Source: Lenzites betulinus
Lineage: Eukaryota; Basidiomycota; Agaricomycetes; Polyporales; Polyporaceae
Direction of reading: 5' to 3'
Assembly (NCBI GenBank): GCA_022264855.1
Contig: JABYQU010000020.1
Coordinates: forward strand, 62,001-126,000
Length of the DNA stretch: 64,000 bases
Shown in pieces: positions 32,693 through 44,185 of the stretch; the first letter of the stretch is position 1; each line of letters opens with the position of its first letter. The translations under genes were made by a program, and so were the position numbers. Under the pieces are notes generated by a model. It did no database searches and was not told the DNA's origin. It was given only the letters and a program-made list of their open reading frames with translations.

Positions 32693-34549
32693 CTACTGCT
32701 CCCCGCTGAACTCACTCCACATACTCAACATGCTCACACCGCGCTCCCATCGCTCACGACCCTCCTGGCGGGCTTGCTTGGCGCTTGTGCGAGGGAGTAG
32801 CTTGGCGGGCTTGAAACCAGCTTCCACCCACCGAAAAAGCCCGCCTGCAGAATATTGTGTAAAGGAATATCGACGCTCCTCAGGCGCCACACGAGTGTTG
32901 GAGTGGCGAATTATTGCGGACGGTATCAGGATCGTCGATCCTGCGGGGAACTCGATTACCATACGGAGGTCCCATAGCACGATGTGTCCACTGCGCGTGG
33001 GGTCAAAGCTGCCTGCTGCCGTGATGGTGCACCAGCCCCATGCGAGATTCAGTAGGTCGTGGTGGGGGAGGGAAGTCGTCTGCGGCCCAAGATTGAAGGT
33101 GGCACTCCCAAACACATTGTTAGGAAAGTTCCGGCGGAGATACGGATCGCGCTCGCACAGCGCATCCAGTGTCGTATCGTAATACTCGTAAAGGCGAGGC
33201 GCAAAAAGCTGCATGACGCCTAGGCGCGGCCTCAGCCTCAGTTCGACTGCCCGGAGGACGGCGCGGCGACTTACTGTTCCCGAAGTTCGCTGCACGCCGA
33301 ACGGCGGTCTGCTGAGTGAGCGCGCCCATGACGATCTTGTTATGCTCGCTCAGTTGGAGGTTGCGAACCTGCTACGGGCATTAATTGCATTAGCCAGCCC
33401 GATCAGGCGCATATTAGTCGGGGTGCATACCTGCTGGCCGCCGCCGTACGATATACCGCATGCGACTGCCGCGAACTCCCCGCGCCGGTGATCCTTCTGC
33501 TTAGCATCTAGCTGATATGCCTCCCGCGCCGTTTCGAAAATATCCTGCAGCTGAGTGTTCACGGTATCCCAGCTACTATCCTGGGGTCGGCCAGCGAGCA
33601 CAGCAAAGACGCGCCCATTTTGGTCAAGGATAGGCCGACACTCCCTTTGGGAAAGCTTCAATTCAATCTAAGGGACATGGGGATAGGACTCGTACCTGCC
33701 ATCCCAGGCTATGTATGTGAACCCCTGCGCGACAAGGTCTTCTGCCGTAGCTTGACCAATGTTGGCGCCGGTGATGACCTCAATGGAATCGGACTTGAGT
33801 TTCACATCGCGTTTGCCCACATACGCCGTGCTCGCAACGTTGACATCCTCCATACGGAGCGAGAAGTCGGTCGGAATCGGAATTGCGCGATCGGTTGCTG
33901 TCGATTGAGCGTCGGTGGCTAGCACCTCCGTGACCTCCTCCGGTAGAGCAATAGAGGCGCTGAGAACGTTCGCAGCGTTGCGACGCTTGAGCGCGACGCC
34001 TTTAAGGGGCCTCTTAGTACTCGCGCGGTCTACCTTGCTGATCCCGGGCTCGCCGGCGGCATTGCTCAGAGTGCGCTTTAAGCGCCTGCGTTGCTTCGAG
34101 CGTTGCTTTTGATGAAATTTCTCCTTGCTGAGCGCGATGTTGTTGCTCGCCGAGTTTCCCGTCGCAGTGGTAGAGGTCGTAGCCACAGAGGGCTCCGCCG
34201 CGAGAGCAGAGAGCGCAGCTGTAAGGGTCGCGAGTTTCTCAGTACTAGCGCCGGTCTGCAGCGGGCGGCCCTGCGCGTCATATTCCTCAAGAGGAAGGTC
34301 GTCTTCGTCGAGCTGCCCATTGCGCGCGAGCTCTTCCTCACGCTCTGCCTCTGCCATGGCTGTTTCGATTTGTGCCTCAAGCTCAAACTCCGGTGGGGCG
34401 ATAATGGGTACTCCGATATCCGCGCCCCATGGTGAGAACCACGCGCCGGAGCGCGTCTAACGCGCTGCGCATCAGAAACAACAATTGGCAGTGAGGCTAT
34501 AGCCACATACCTTGCGAAAGCCGCCGGACGCGTAAGGATTGGTTGCCAT
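32693..34549 (-). CDS. TET/JBP-like 2OG-Fe(II) dioxygenase, inner KDZ copy
   Basis: Multi-exon minus-strand gene. The start at 34549 (MATNPYASGGFRK) is chosen because the outer-element paralogue begins the same way (MEDFTGFRK) before an intron; both resume TRSG..FSPW.AD.GVPI. The middle is Arg/Lys-rich (KFHQKQRSKQRRRLKR). Next come GRVFAVLAGRPQDSSWDTV and GISYGGGQQ. The double-stranded beta-helix core follows: FAPRLYEYYDTTLDAL, FNLGP, the metal-binding HHD at about 33064-33056, distal HSNT His at ~32905, and the 2-oxoglutarate Arg of ERRYSFTQY at ~32872. TET/JBP enzymes oxidise 5-methylpyrimidines in DNA and are known KDZ cargo in basidiomycetes. All catalytic residues are present, so it is predicted active. 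Another 2OG-oxygenase family is the main alternative. Confidence 0.78.
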
Positions 34550-34994
34550 CTCTGAGCGGAATTGCACCGTAAGTTAGCGCGGCGTTCATGTATCCAGACA
34601 ACGCCAAGCGTGGACCGCGTCGCGCATCGTCCGGGTTCCAAAGTCGTAACCACGCTTGATGCGCGATGAGGCCCAACGCAAGGCACGGGGAGGAACTTAC
34701 AAATATCGTCTAACGTATCCGCCACAGCTACTTCTGAGCCACTGAAGAGAGGGTGGGGAGAGAGAGCGCGCGGTTGAGAAGGTGGGTGGTGGCGTGGATG
34801 CGGGCGCCAGAGTTTTAAAAGCGGTTGTGCGATGGCTAACGGGGCGCGCGGTGGCTACAGGGATGCGCGGGCAATTCCTGATTGTCCTACCTAGGAACGC
34901 GCTGCGCCACCAAGCTCGTGATGCGAATTCCAACAAATGGCTGCGCTATCCTTTGCGCTCAGAACCACCACCCCGAGCTCGCTGCTAGAGAAGC
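34550..34994. promoter_or_regulatory. Divergent promoter between TET-like gene and transposase
   Basis: 445 bp separate the two divergent start codons. The interval could couple expression of dioxygenase and transposase. No specific binding motif is evident. Confidence 0.45.
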
Positions 34995-37900
34995 ATGCCT
35001 CCCAAACGCTACTCCAAGGCCAAACTCAATAAGGCCGCCGACGCCGCGCTCATGGCCGACTTCGACGACATCACCTCTGGCCAGGCACTTAATGCCATGC
35101 AGGCGGGCTCCTCCGTCTTGACTTTTGACAGCGTGTCTCAGGACCAGCGCCGACTTCACCGCGAGTCCGTTCCCCTCCCCGCTACCTTCCTCAGCGGCAC
35201 CCCATCCACCTCCACGCCGTCCGCAAGCAACACTCCTCTGCCGGGCTCCGCGCCTCTACCAAATATCGATTGGGAGGTATTATTCGACATGGAGGACGGC
35301 GAGTGCGCACCGGCAGACCCCGACAATGCAAACACGTCGGACAACGAGCACGCCCCACGGTACCATAGTTCGGTAAGTCCCTCATTCACTCCGAATACAT
35401 GCTCTCATCTGACTGGCTTCCTGAAGGACCAGCCCATATCTTCTTGGCTCGAAGACAGGGACTACTACTTGAACGAGCTAAATCGCCGTGAAGGCCGCGG
35501 CGATTTCAGAAACAGCCGCTGCTACAAATGCGATAACCCGGAAACCGCACGCGAAGCAACCATTCGCTGCCTGTCGTGTGTACCCGGGCCGCTGCGCTGC
35601 GAGGCGTGCATTGTGCGTGACCACGGCGACCATCCCTACCATCGACTCAAGGTGAGCACGCCTGCATATTTCACGGGTCTGAGCTTCTGACTGAGTGTGC
35701 TGTGCCCCAGCGATGGACAGGCTCAATGTTCGAGTACGTCACTCTGAAGGAGCTGGGGCTGAAGATTCAGCTAGGCCATCGCCACAATGGCTCGCCATGC
35801 TCGAACCCGGTCTGGACACGCGAGGACTTCTCCGTCATCGACATCAACGGCCGTCACCTGGTGTCCCTCGCCTTCTGCAACTGCGACAACGCCGCGAAAG
35901 CCGGGAACAGCGTCGAGCAGCTGCTCCGATTCGACCTTTACCCTGCCACAGACTGCGAGCCCAACACCGTGTTCACATTTGGCCTCATCGAACATTACCA
36001 TATCCAGAGCTTGCAGGGAAAGGTCTCAATGTACGACTATTACACCTCGCTTGAAAGGATGACCGACAATACCGGCACAGAAAGGATTCGCGACCGCTAC
36101 AAGGCATTCATGAGGGTAGTGGCACAGTGGCGACACCTGAAGATGCTCCAGCGCGGCGGCCGCGGACACGATCCATCCGGCGTGAAGGGTACCCAGCCCG
36201 GTGAGCTCGCCGTACGCTGCCCAGCATGTCCGCGTCCCGATATCAACCTCCCCGCCGACTGGCAGAGTGCAGACGAAGATCTGAAGTAAGCGCCCCTATG
36301 CAGGCCCACAATATTGCTTCTGACATGATTATACAGGTACCTGTACACGCTGACCGTCGCCTTGGACGCATGCTTCCGCATGAAGCGCAGGGCGGTGTCA
36401 TCAGAGCAGAAGGACCCCATCATGGGGAGTGGCTGGGCGTATTTCGTGGAGGATACTGGTTATAAGGAGGTTCTTCGCGGGTACGAAAAGCAGGACGAGG
36501 TATGTGTCAACAAATTGCCCGCCGTAGCACTGAATTCTGCTCACGCGTGCCCCAAGATTTCCTCGTGCACCGGATTCGCCGCGCTCAACCACGCGGACAC
36601 AAAATTCTCGCGCGGCTATGCAGCGACGGGGATTGGAGCGGTCGTATGCGCGCGGCATGAGTTTTGGCTCGCGCTTGGAATCGGTGATCTCCAGAAGGGT
36701 GAAAGGTACGTCACAGGCGATCGTTTTTAGGGGCGTGTGTAGGCTAAGTGTCATACAGATATATCAATATGGATTACATCTTCGTCAGCGCGATGCGCGA
36801 GTACCTGATCGTCAACAAGCTGGTCAGCTACGACATTGCTTGCCAATGGTCTAAGTCTCTCCTTGAGCGGATCGCCCAGTTTCCTGAGGGCATTCGGATC
36901 TACATTCCAGAAGGCAGCATCGCATTTGTTATCCCCAAGCTGCACTTCCAGAGCCACATACAGGAGGGTCATTCCCCCTTCTCCTTGAACTACCGGAAGG
37001 GCTCTGGGCGAACCGACGGCGAGGGCCCCGAGCGGCGCTGGTGGGACATCCAGCCGGCAGCCACAAGCACGAAGGTGATGGGACCAGGACAACGACAGGG
37101 TGTGCTGGAGGATCATTGGAGCTATGCTAACTGGAGGAAATTTGTCGATATGCGTAAGTGTTTTCACGATGTACCTTCGTTCTGTAGCCGCCGCTGAATC
37201 TATGACCCCCTCGATAGCTTGGACCCTGCGCAATCGTCTCAAAGACGCGCTCAAGGGGTACACACTGCATTCCTCCCTCTTCGATGTCCTTACATCTTCG
37301 ATGAAGCGCAAGAACATCGCCAAGTGGACCGCGGAGATTGAGGCTTGGGAAGCAGATCCGTGTGCACATGACGATCCGTACGTCGTTGTCTCAGCTGGTA
37401 AGTGAAGCCTGTGCGACGAGTCCCCCTTGAAGTGTCTTAAACTAATTGCTCTCCGCGGTTACAGGTCTTACCGAGGCTGAGACAATTGTGGCCCTCACCG
37501 CCGAGGAACAGGCGGCAAGCGCGGTGCCCGGTTACATCGCACTTAGCGATGTAACCATGCTGGGCTTTATTAAGATGGGTTTACAGCTGGAGGAGCTACG
37601 GTAAGTCGCGTAGCAGGACTTGCTCGCTGCCGCAATCTCACAACTTATTCTAGGATCTCCCTAAAGGCCGATGCGAAGGACGCCACCCCCAGCAAGCTCC
37701 TGGGTCTGTACGAGCGGCGAAACGCGCTGCGTCGCAAGGTCCAGAAGTTCAGAGAGCTGCAGGGAGTGTACACACCTCGTGCCATGCCTTTACTTGCCGA
37801 GGATCCTTCTGCAAGCACGGAGATGGAGCACATCGAGCAGATCCGCATCGGGTTGCCTTCGGAGCTCGCCCCAGCACTTCGGCAGCTCGCGTGCCCCGAT

Positions 37901-38725
37901 CGTCTCCAGGAGATGGAGGCGCGATTGCGAGAGTCGCAGGCCCGCGATGCCCTTCAAGATCTACGAAACCAGCTGCATATAATCAACCACCTCTACCGTT
38001 ACAAGCAGAACAACGTCCGTCATCAAGGGGCCAACACACGGGTCCGCGCAGACCTCGCCACCCAGGATGATCGGAAGAACCGCGCCATAGAGAAATATAG
38101 GCGTGCACGTCGTGCGAAGCTCGCGCTCTCAGGACCGGGGCCGTGGGAGGCGGAGCTTCGTCCATTGGAGGATCAAGACGTGCGAGGTCTGCAGGAGGAT
38201 GATCCCATCGAAACCACCAAGCGGAAACGCAAGCGTGGGCAGGAACCTGGCCCCGCGGAGGGTCATCGCACCCTCTCCTGGATATGGCACGGCAGCGATG
38301 CGGACGGAAACAAGTCTATGACGGACTCTCTTCGCGTCGAGTGGCTCAAGGCACGCGCGCGGAAGATGCGATGGGAGGAAGAGACCAGGCTCCTTCCAGA
38401 GGAGATGCGCAGAGTCCTCGCGACGCTCCGCTATGAGGAGAGCAGATGGCTGGCGCGTGCTAATGCTCCCTGGGCTGAGGACGACATCCTTCGCGAAGGC
38501 ATCGCGGCGTATGCGAACAAGCAAGCATCTAACCGTCGTGCCATGCGGCGGACATTCACTCTTGTATGCCGCCCAATCGCCACCTGCGCTTCGAGCAACA
38601 CTGTTGTGGAATGGGAGGACATCGAGGGGCAGTCCGGTGAACCGGAGGATGACACGGAGGACAGGACGTTTATGGAGGTGTATCATTTGGATGGAGAGGA
38701 CCTCGCGCCTCTTGGTAATGCATAA
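34995..38725 (+). CDS. KDZ transposase of inner element (intact)
   Basis: Nine exons: 34995-35372, 35427-35651, 35711-36285, 36337-36499, 36557-36705, 36759-37153, 37218-37397, 37465-37600 and 37654-38725. They total 3,273 nt, an exact multiple of three (1,090 aa). The N-terminus is basic and Ser/Pro-rich. The CxC2-type zinc cluster follows (CYKC...CLSC...CEACIVRDHGDHPYH). Then come WTGSMFEYVTLKELGLKIQL and the RNase H-like core: NMDYIF, VSYDIACQW, IPKLHFQSH, GRTDGEGPERRWWDI, MGPGQRQGVLEDHW. Candidate catalytic acids are Asp of NMDY, Asp of SYDIA and Glu of GEGPE. The C-terminus is a long helical, Arg/Glu-rich region ending HLDGEDLAPLGNA. All splice sites are GT-AG and no stop is present. It would cut and join both this element's ends and possibly those of the crippled outer KDZ. 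Confidence 0.93.
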
Positions 38726-38786
38726 GTATGCCCAGAGTGGAACTTACTGAGTTCGATCGGACATTACAGGGCGGTAATGGGCACCA

Positions 38787-39694
38787 TCCGCGTGCACCCC
38801 CACACGCCCACGCGCCGCAAGCCCATACAATGCGCCGCATTCGCTGAGCCCCGCGCGCATACCCGCGCCGCATTCGCTGCGCCTCGCGCACGCCCGCGCC
38901 GCATACCTGCGCCGCCTACGCTGAGCCCCGCGCGCATGCCCGCGCCGCATACGCTGAGTCCCGTACCGTACGCCCGCACTGCAAGCGATGTGCCCCGCGC
39001 GCATGCCCGCGCCGCCGGCGCTGAGCCCCGCGCGCACCCCCGCGCTGCCGGCACTGAGCCCCGCACGCACGCCTGCGTGGCGTACGCTGAGCCCCGCGTG
39101 CACGCCACGTACACTGAGCCCCGCGCGCACGCCCGCGTCGTGTACGCTGAGCCCCGCGCGCATACCCGCGCCGCGTACGCGAAGCCCCGCGCCGCGCGCC
39201 CGCTTCATGCACACTAAGTCCCCGCGCACCCCCGCGCGCTACATACCTGAGGGCACACGTGTCTGTCAGAAGACACCGCACCCTCCTGCCACGACGCGCA
39301 CAACCACCCGCGCACCCCGCCCCGACGCGCACCCGTACGCATAGCCGCCCCGACGCGCACGAAGGCGCTCGGACCCGCGCCGATGCTAAAAAAGGAAATA
39401 TATAGCGCGCAGGGCGTCCGGACAGGCTGCAGGACAGCCGGTAAGCGACGAATCGACCATTTTAGGCAGGTAACAACGCCAAGCGCTGCCCCGACGGGGG
39501 CGCTCACTGTGAATATGCGGGGACTACCGTATTTGGCAGGCTGCCGAGCTGCCGACGGCGGCGCTGGGGCGCGTACGGACGCCCTGCGGGCCCTACGGGC
39601 GTTCGTAATACATTATGTACACAAACGGTTTATAATGTAATGCTGCGCGGGCGTATGAACGGTTCGTAATACATCATAACTACAACAGCGGCTG
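38787..39694 (-). repeat. Right long terminal inverted repeat of inner KDZ
   Basis: Inverted copy of 25335-26250. It contains the same GC-rich tandem array (about 38820-39190, GCTGAGCCCCGCGCGCAT-type units) and the same outer unique segment with GGTTCGTAATACAT. The number and order of tandem units differ between the two ends. Confidence 0.88.
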
Positions 39695-39701
39695 CACAAG
39701 A
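39695..39701 (+). repeat. Target-site duplication CACAAGA (right)
   Basis: Second copy of the 7-bp duplication flanking the inner KDZ; see 25328-25334. Confidence 0.88.
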
Positions 39702-41351
39702 GAAGCATGCGACACCGCTGTTGTCGACGAAACGAAACTTCGCAGGTCGTTGTGCGCGCGCAATCTTGAAAGCCGTACATGTGATACCCTGCGAACGAAG
39801 AATGGGATCAGATGGGATTGTCAGGTCGATCTTTGGCGACTATGCTTACAACGTCATTGCTCGGGTCATCAGCATCTCCACTGTATGCTTGGAACTTCTT
39901 TTGAACGTGTTCGCGTAAGCCGTCTTCGGGCACGAAGAACGCCTCCCCAGTAGTTAGCGCAATGTCTTCCTCGTCCGCGAGCTTGGACTTCCGTTGCAGG
40001 CTGTAGTTGCCATCGGCCGAGAATATAATGCGGTAGAGGTATCTATTGAAGTCTATGTTAGTGAATTGTCACGCTGTATGGCCATGTACCAGCGCACCTT
40101 AGATCCTCAGGCGTGTCCTCCCAATCTAGCGGTAGGTTGAAGTCGGGGATCGGGCAAGTAAGACACGGTACCGTGATGCAGGTGCCGTCGCGTCCTGGAA
40201 TAATGATGTTATGGCGACGACCTGCACGCTTCACCATGGTCAGATACCGGTAGATCCTGGCTGCAAGGAGGAAGTCGCGGTATCGGTCCTAAAAGGGCAC
40301 ATGTGTCAGCCGTGAGAAGACGAACATGCACCATGAAATTCACCTTCACCCGGCCGGTGTTGTCGTCAGGAGAGCTGAGCTGCTCTAGGATCCTCACAAA
40401 ATCTTGTGTGCTGCGTTTGCTGACATCGAAATCTAGATGAAACCTTTCAAGCACTTCACAAGTGAAGGCTGTCTCGATGCGCTCTAGCGTTGCGGGGAAT
40501 AGATCGGCACGGAGTAATTGCGACAGGCGGCTGGGCCGACCAGGGCAGTGGCAGTATTGAAGACGACATGAGTGCACCCCGTTGTCGTGTACAATAACGA
40601 ACTTGATGGGGTCGTCGCCTGTGGGGATATGTGGACATGGATCTCCATGATGTCCAAGATGAATAATGAAACCAAAGTCCACGAGATCGCGGCGTTCAAA
40701 GTAGTCACCATTCCAGAAGGAGAGCCAATGAAAAGGCAGGTTGCGATGGGAAGCGACGGCGCAGCTGGTGCAGGTGGGTTCACGCAGCCGACATTCGCGG
40801 CACCTCGTGGTCGCGGGGCTGCAACATCCTGGCGTTGCACAGGAGCCTGGCACGGCCGGGTCGTGATCCTTCCAGAACATGTCTGAGAGGATCTGCTCGA
40901 AGTGAGGGCGGAATGCGTTGATTCGCGCAGACGGAGAAGTCTGCGCACAAAAGTTAGTTTCGACGACTCATAGCGAGGTCAACATACATACTTTGGGCCT
41001 GCTACGCGATGTTGCGGAGCTGCCGGCCTCCCCGGTGCCGTGGCGAGCGTCGTCCTCGCCGCCAAAAGAGTGGGAGGTGCCGTCCTTCAAGCCCTCTTCG
41101 AATGGAAACCCGTCTTCATCCACCAGCGGTGATCTGTCGCAGTCCAGGATTTCGTCAGGGTCTTCGTCGAAGTCTTCCACTCGAGCGCGTTTGAGAGGGG
41201 GAGTATGAGCCGAATATTCCAGCGTCCGCTCATGAAGTTCCAACGACCCGCCAGGGTGGACAGAGTAGTCAGATTGTCGGCCGCGCGCCTTTGTTTGTCC
41301 TGACGTTCGTGCGACCGTACGAGGCATCGGGGCGCGTTTCTTGAAGGGCAT
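39702..41351 (-). pseudogene. Outer KDZ transposase, N-terminal part
   Basis: Starts at 41351 (MPFKKRAPMPRTVARTSGQT) with a basic, then acidic disordered region. An intron near 40950-40990 precedes the CxC2-type zinc cluster (CATPGCC...CRECRLREPTCTSCAVASHRNLPFHWL), then RRDLVDFGFIIHLGHHGDPC, LQYCHCPG, LSQLLRADLFPAT and FTCEVLERFHLDF. Later exons give RYLYRIIFSADGNYSLQRKS and TTGEAFFVPEDGLREHV, before VDNSGVACFSC at the inner-element insertion. The order of blocks matches the intact inner transposase, but the sequences differ strongly, so the two elements belong to different KDZ lineages. Together with 23198-25327 it forms one gene that was split by insertion. Confidence 0.85.
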
Positions 41352-41923
41352 TATGAAACAGTGGCTGGCAGAGCGTGGCTGGGAAGGGCTAGCGAGGGGT
41401 GTTGTTGCCGGTTCAACAAGGAAAGAGTGCCAAAGCTAGCGCAGCACAGAGGGGAAGTTGGAGGGAGTGTGTGAAATGGGGGAGGGTTCGGCGATGTGTA
41501 GTTGGAGGCCGTCTGTTCTCCTCGCAGACCCTGTCGGCCTTGAGGTTGCCACCCAGCGCATTGGGCAAGGGGGCAATCTGGAGAAGGCGGATCTGCACGT
41601 CTTTGGCAGCTCCACGCATGTATGGTCGATTGGCGGTACGATCTGGGTGCCGGGTGGTCTCAGCGCGATCGTGAACGGGGGCGGCCGCATCCTCGCGATT
41701 TGTTGTGGGCCCAGTCGGGCGATACGTCCGCAACGGTGTGTCACTCAGACACAGCCACACAACATCACGTCGTCGGCCGGGGTTGTATGTTCATGAGAGC
41801 CGATGCCCTCGGCCGGAAATACTCCTATGATTTCTATTCACACCTGTCTAGATTTTCGCCGCAGAGGCCTGGCAACCAGTCTTCAACAATTTATTCATCC
41901 GCTATCTAAACCACTTAGCTCGC
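41352..41923. other. Spacer between outer transposase start and convergent orphan stop
   Basis: About 570 bp upstream of the outer transposase start. It should contain that gene's promoter and the 3' region of the orphan gene. No repeat or further gene is supported. Confidence 0.4.
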
Positions 41924-43290
41924 TCAATCCGAGATTTCGATCACATCGGCGGAGAGCGAGAAGGCTTTACCCTTGCCCTTGCGGCCACGCCGAGTGCGTA
42001 CGACCGAAGGTAACCCAGAAGGCTGCGGCGGCAAAACCATGTCGTCCAGGGTGAGATCTATGGTCTCGCCCTTCACATTCCCGTTACCGGTTCTACGTCT
42101 CTTCGGACGAAGCGTGGTCAGCGGGGAACCGGAGCGTTTGACCGGTTTCGACGGCTCAGGTAGGTCATCGAGGTGGAAGGGGAGCTGGTCAAGATCGGGT
42201 ACCATGACGGGTGAGCCGGGTAGGGAGTGCGTCTTAGGCAGCCGCGGGGAGTCGGCCTTGCGGCGCAAGCTCGCGTAAGATGAGGGCGTAGCAGGGACAA
42301 GAGCGCGAGTGTCAGGAGCGCCGATCGGGGGGAGGAGAAGCGCCAGGTAGTGTTCGAGATTCGGGGTTTGGGAGACGTAGAGCTCACGATACAACACGCG
42401 CTCGCCAGGCGCGAGGAAGACGGCCTGGTGTGGTTTCGGGTGTGTCGACCAAGTCTTCGATGCACGGTGCCACATGGTGTAGACATCTGGAAACGGATTG
42501 TTCACATCGATCTGCAACATGGTGGCGATTGACGGCTGGCGGAAGCGGAATTCAACCACCTCATCACGCGGTGTGCCCTGAGCGTGGATGACCCACGGGT
42601 TGTGCCGCCCCTGGAAACAAATCAGCATTATATTCGTGAGGTACTACTAGCAGACGTGGGCACCAACCTGGACGTAGACGTAGACGATCACCTCACAAAC
42701 TGGATTAGGGGGGCGACCGAGGGGGCCGCGCTGGGAAGATCCCGTGCTGCTGCGTGATGAATGACGGGAGGTCGAGGAACCGGAGCGCCGACTGGGGCTG
42801 CTGGCAGGGGAGCTGAGGTGCAAGGAGCGACGTCCCACGCGGTAGGCGGTGCGAGGAGTCGCGAGTGCGCTGGGATCGAGCGCCAGAATATCATCACGGA
42901 TACTCTCTCTCTCTAGGATCGCCTTACCGCCCAAGATATCGTTGTTGTTGGGCGGTGGTTCTAAAGCCGAGATTCGGACCCAAATGTTGAAGCGAGTTCG
43001 CATGTACGCCTCGGGAACGAGCGGCTTCTGGTGGTGGTAGCATCGCATGGGCGAAAGACACTAGGACAAACAATCAAACACCATAAATATATTGCAAAGC
43101 TAGGCGAGGAACTCACAATTTCGAAAACCAGACCGGCATTTCTGAACGTCGCGCCTCCGAAGGATGTGTTGATTCCGTGACGGCTGCCCAAAGGGCACTT
43201 GTGCAGTTTGGATCTCCAAACGATGCCAGCAGTCTGGAGTTCTTCTTCCACAATTGCACGAACCCGGTTGTCGATCACGATGCGTGGCAT
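41924..43290 (-). CDS. Orphan cargo gene of outer KDZ
   Basis: Three minus-strand exons: 43290-43117, 43060-42668 and 42610-41924. They total 1,254 nt, in frame (417 aa). The N-terminus has a compact conserved-looking part (MPRIVIDNRVRAIVEEELQT; CPLGSRHGINTSFGGATFRN). Exon 2 continues AYMRTRFNIWVRISALEPP, then Ser/Arg-rich sequence and CEVIVYVYVQ. Exon 3 starts RHNPWVIHAQGTPRDEVVEF, has ATMLQIDVNNPFPDVYTMWH and YVSQTPNLEHYLALLLPPIG, and ends in a basic, likely nuclear tail (LRPKRRRTGNGN; RTRRGRKGKGKAF). The family is not recognised. It shares its strand with the neighbouring transposase and TET-like gene, so it is probably part of the element's gene set. Confidence 0.6.
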
Positions 43291-44185
43291 CGTGAAGTGG
43301 TGGCGAGTGACGGTGAGGAGCCTCGAGGCCACCGGGTCTGCGCGTCGCCCATGTTTTATACGTGCGGCGGGCGTTCCACCAGGGTGAGTGGTCCAATTTT
43401 TCGGACCTAGATCTGGATCATGGACATCAGCGCAAGTGCAATTTGGAACGACAGGCTAGTGTTAGGTTCACCCATACATCAACGCGACTGCCGCTACGCG
43501 CTTGTGGCCTCAGGAGACAGCAATCGGAGATTAGTACCAGCGATCGGGCATCGCCAAAGGGGTTGCCGCAATGCATTGGATTCACGCATGGATCTCATAC
43601 CGTCCAGCTTAGACGTGAGGGAGGAAGAGATGGGGCGGGTCGGAATGAGCTAGCATCGCACGGTGAATGGTGTGGAATGGGATCGACGCACAGTTGCCAA
43701 GGTCAACATCGGAATGTAAGCCGATGGCTTCTAACATACTTTGCGTAACTTGAAGACCCCGGGCACATACACGAGCTATATCAGTAGTAACAAGAACGAC
43801 GAGTGCACGGGTGAGACAAGAGGAAAGCATGAAGGGCAGCCCGGCGGCTATTCAAACTGCGCCAAAGCGGCTGCGACTTGTCTGTAATAATACATCATTG
43901 TTGCTGAAGCTGGGCTTTGCGCATACCATCATTCAACATGACCCGAAATACATGCAACATGAACAAAGATTTAGTGGCTCGACCTTGTGTTCAGCGTGCT
44001 CCGTGTATCCCATTGGCTGTCAGACAAATCGTCCGACGCCTGAGATCAGTCAATATGTCTTGTACTCGGGCGGACGACCCCTCAACTTGAAGGGTAACAA
44101 GAATGATTAATTACACGCCGCAGACATACATGCAGGAAGGGAGGCGACCTGCTAGGCATGACGGATGCGCCGCGGACCATGTGTT
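43291..44185. other. Spacer between orphan and TET-like gene
   Basis: About 900 bp with no supported gene. Short ORFs here overlap on both strands and lack recognisable features. It should contain the promoter of the orphan (minus) and the terminator of the TET-like gene. Confidence 0.4.

Larger units (their letters stand above)
25335..39694. mobile_element. Inner KDZ DNA transposon (14.4 kb)
   Basis: Inserted in the transposase gene of the outer KDZ with a 7-bp target duplication. The ends are CACCAGCTGTGGTACCCATA at the left and, reverse-complemented, CAGCCGCTGTTGTAGTTATG at the right. They align without gaps and continue into terminal inverted repeats of ~0.9 kb. The interior holds five genes: a giant low-complexity protein (minus), a twin hybrid-binding-domain protein (plus), an orphan (minus), a TET/JBP-like dioxygenase (minus) and an apparently intact transposase (plus). 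As nothing is visibly broken, it may be autonomous. Confidence 0.92.
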
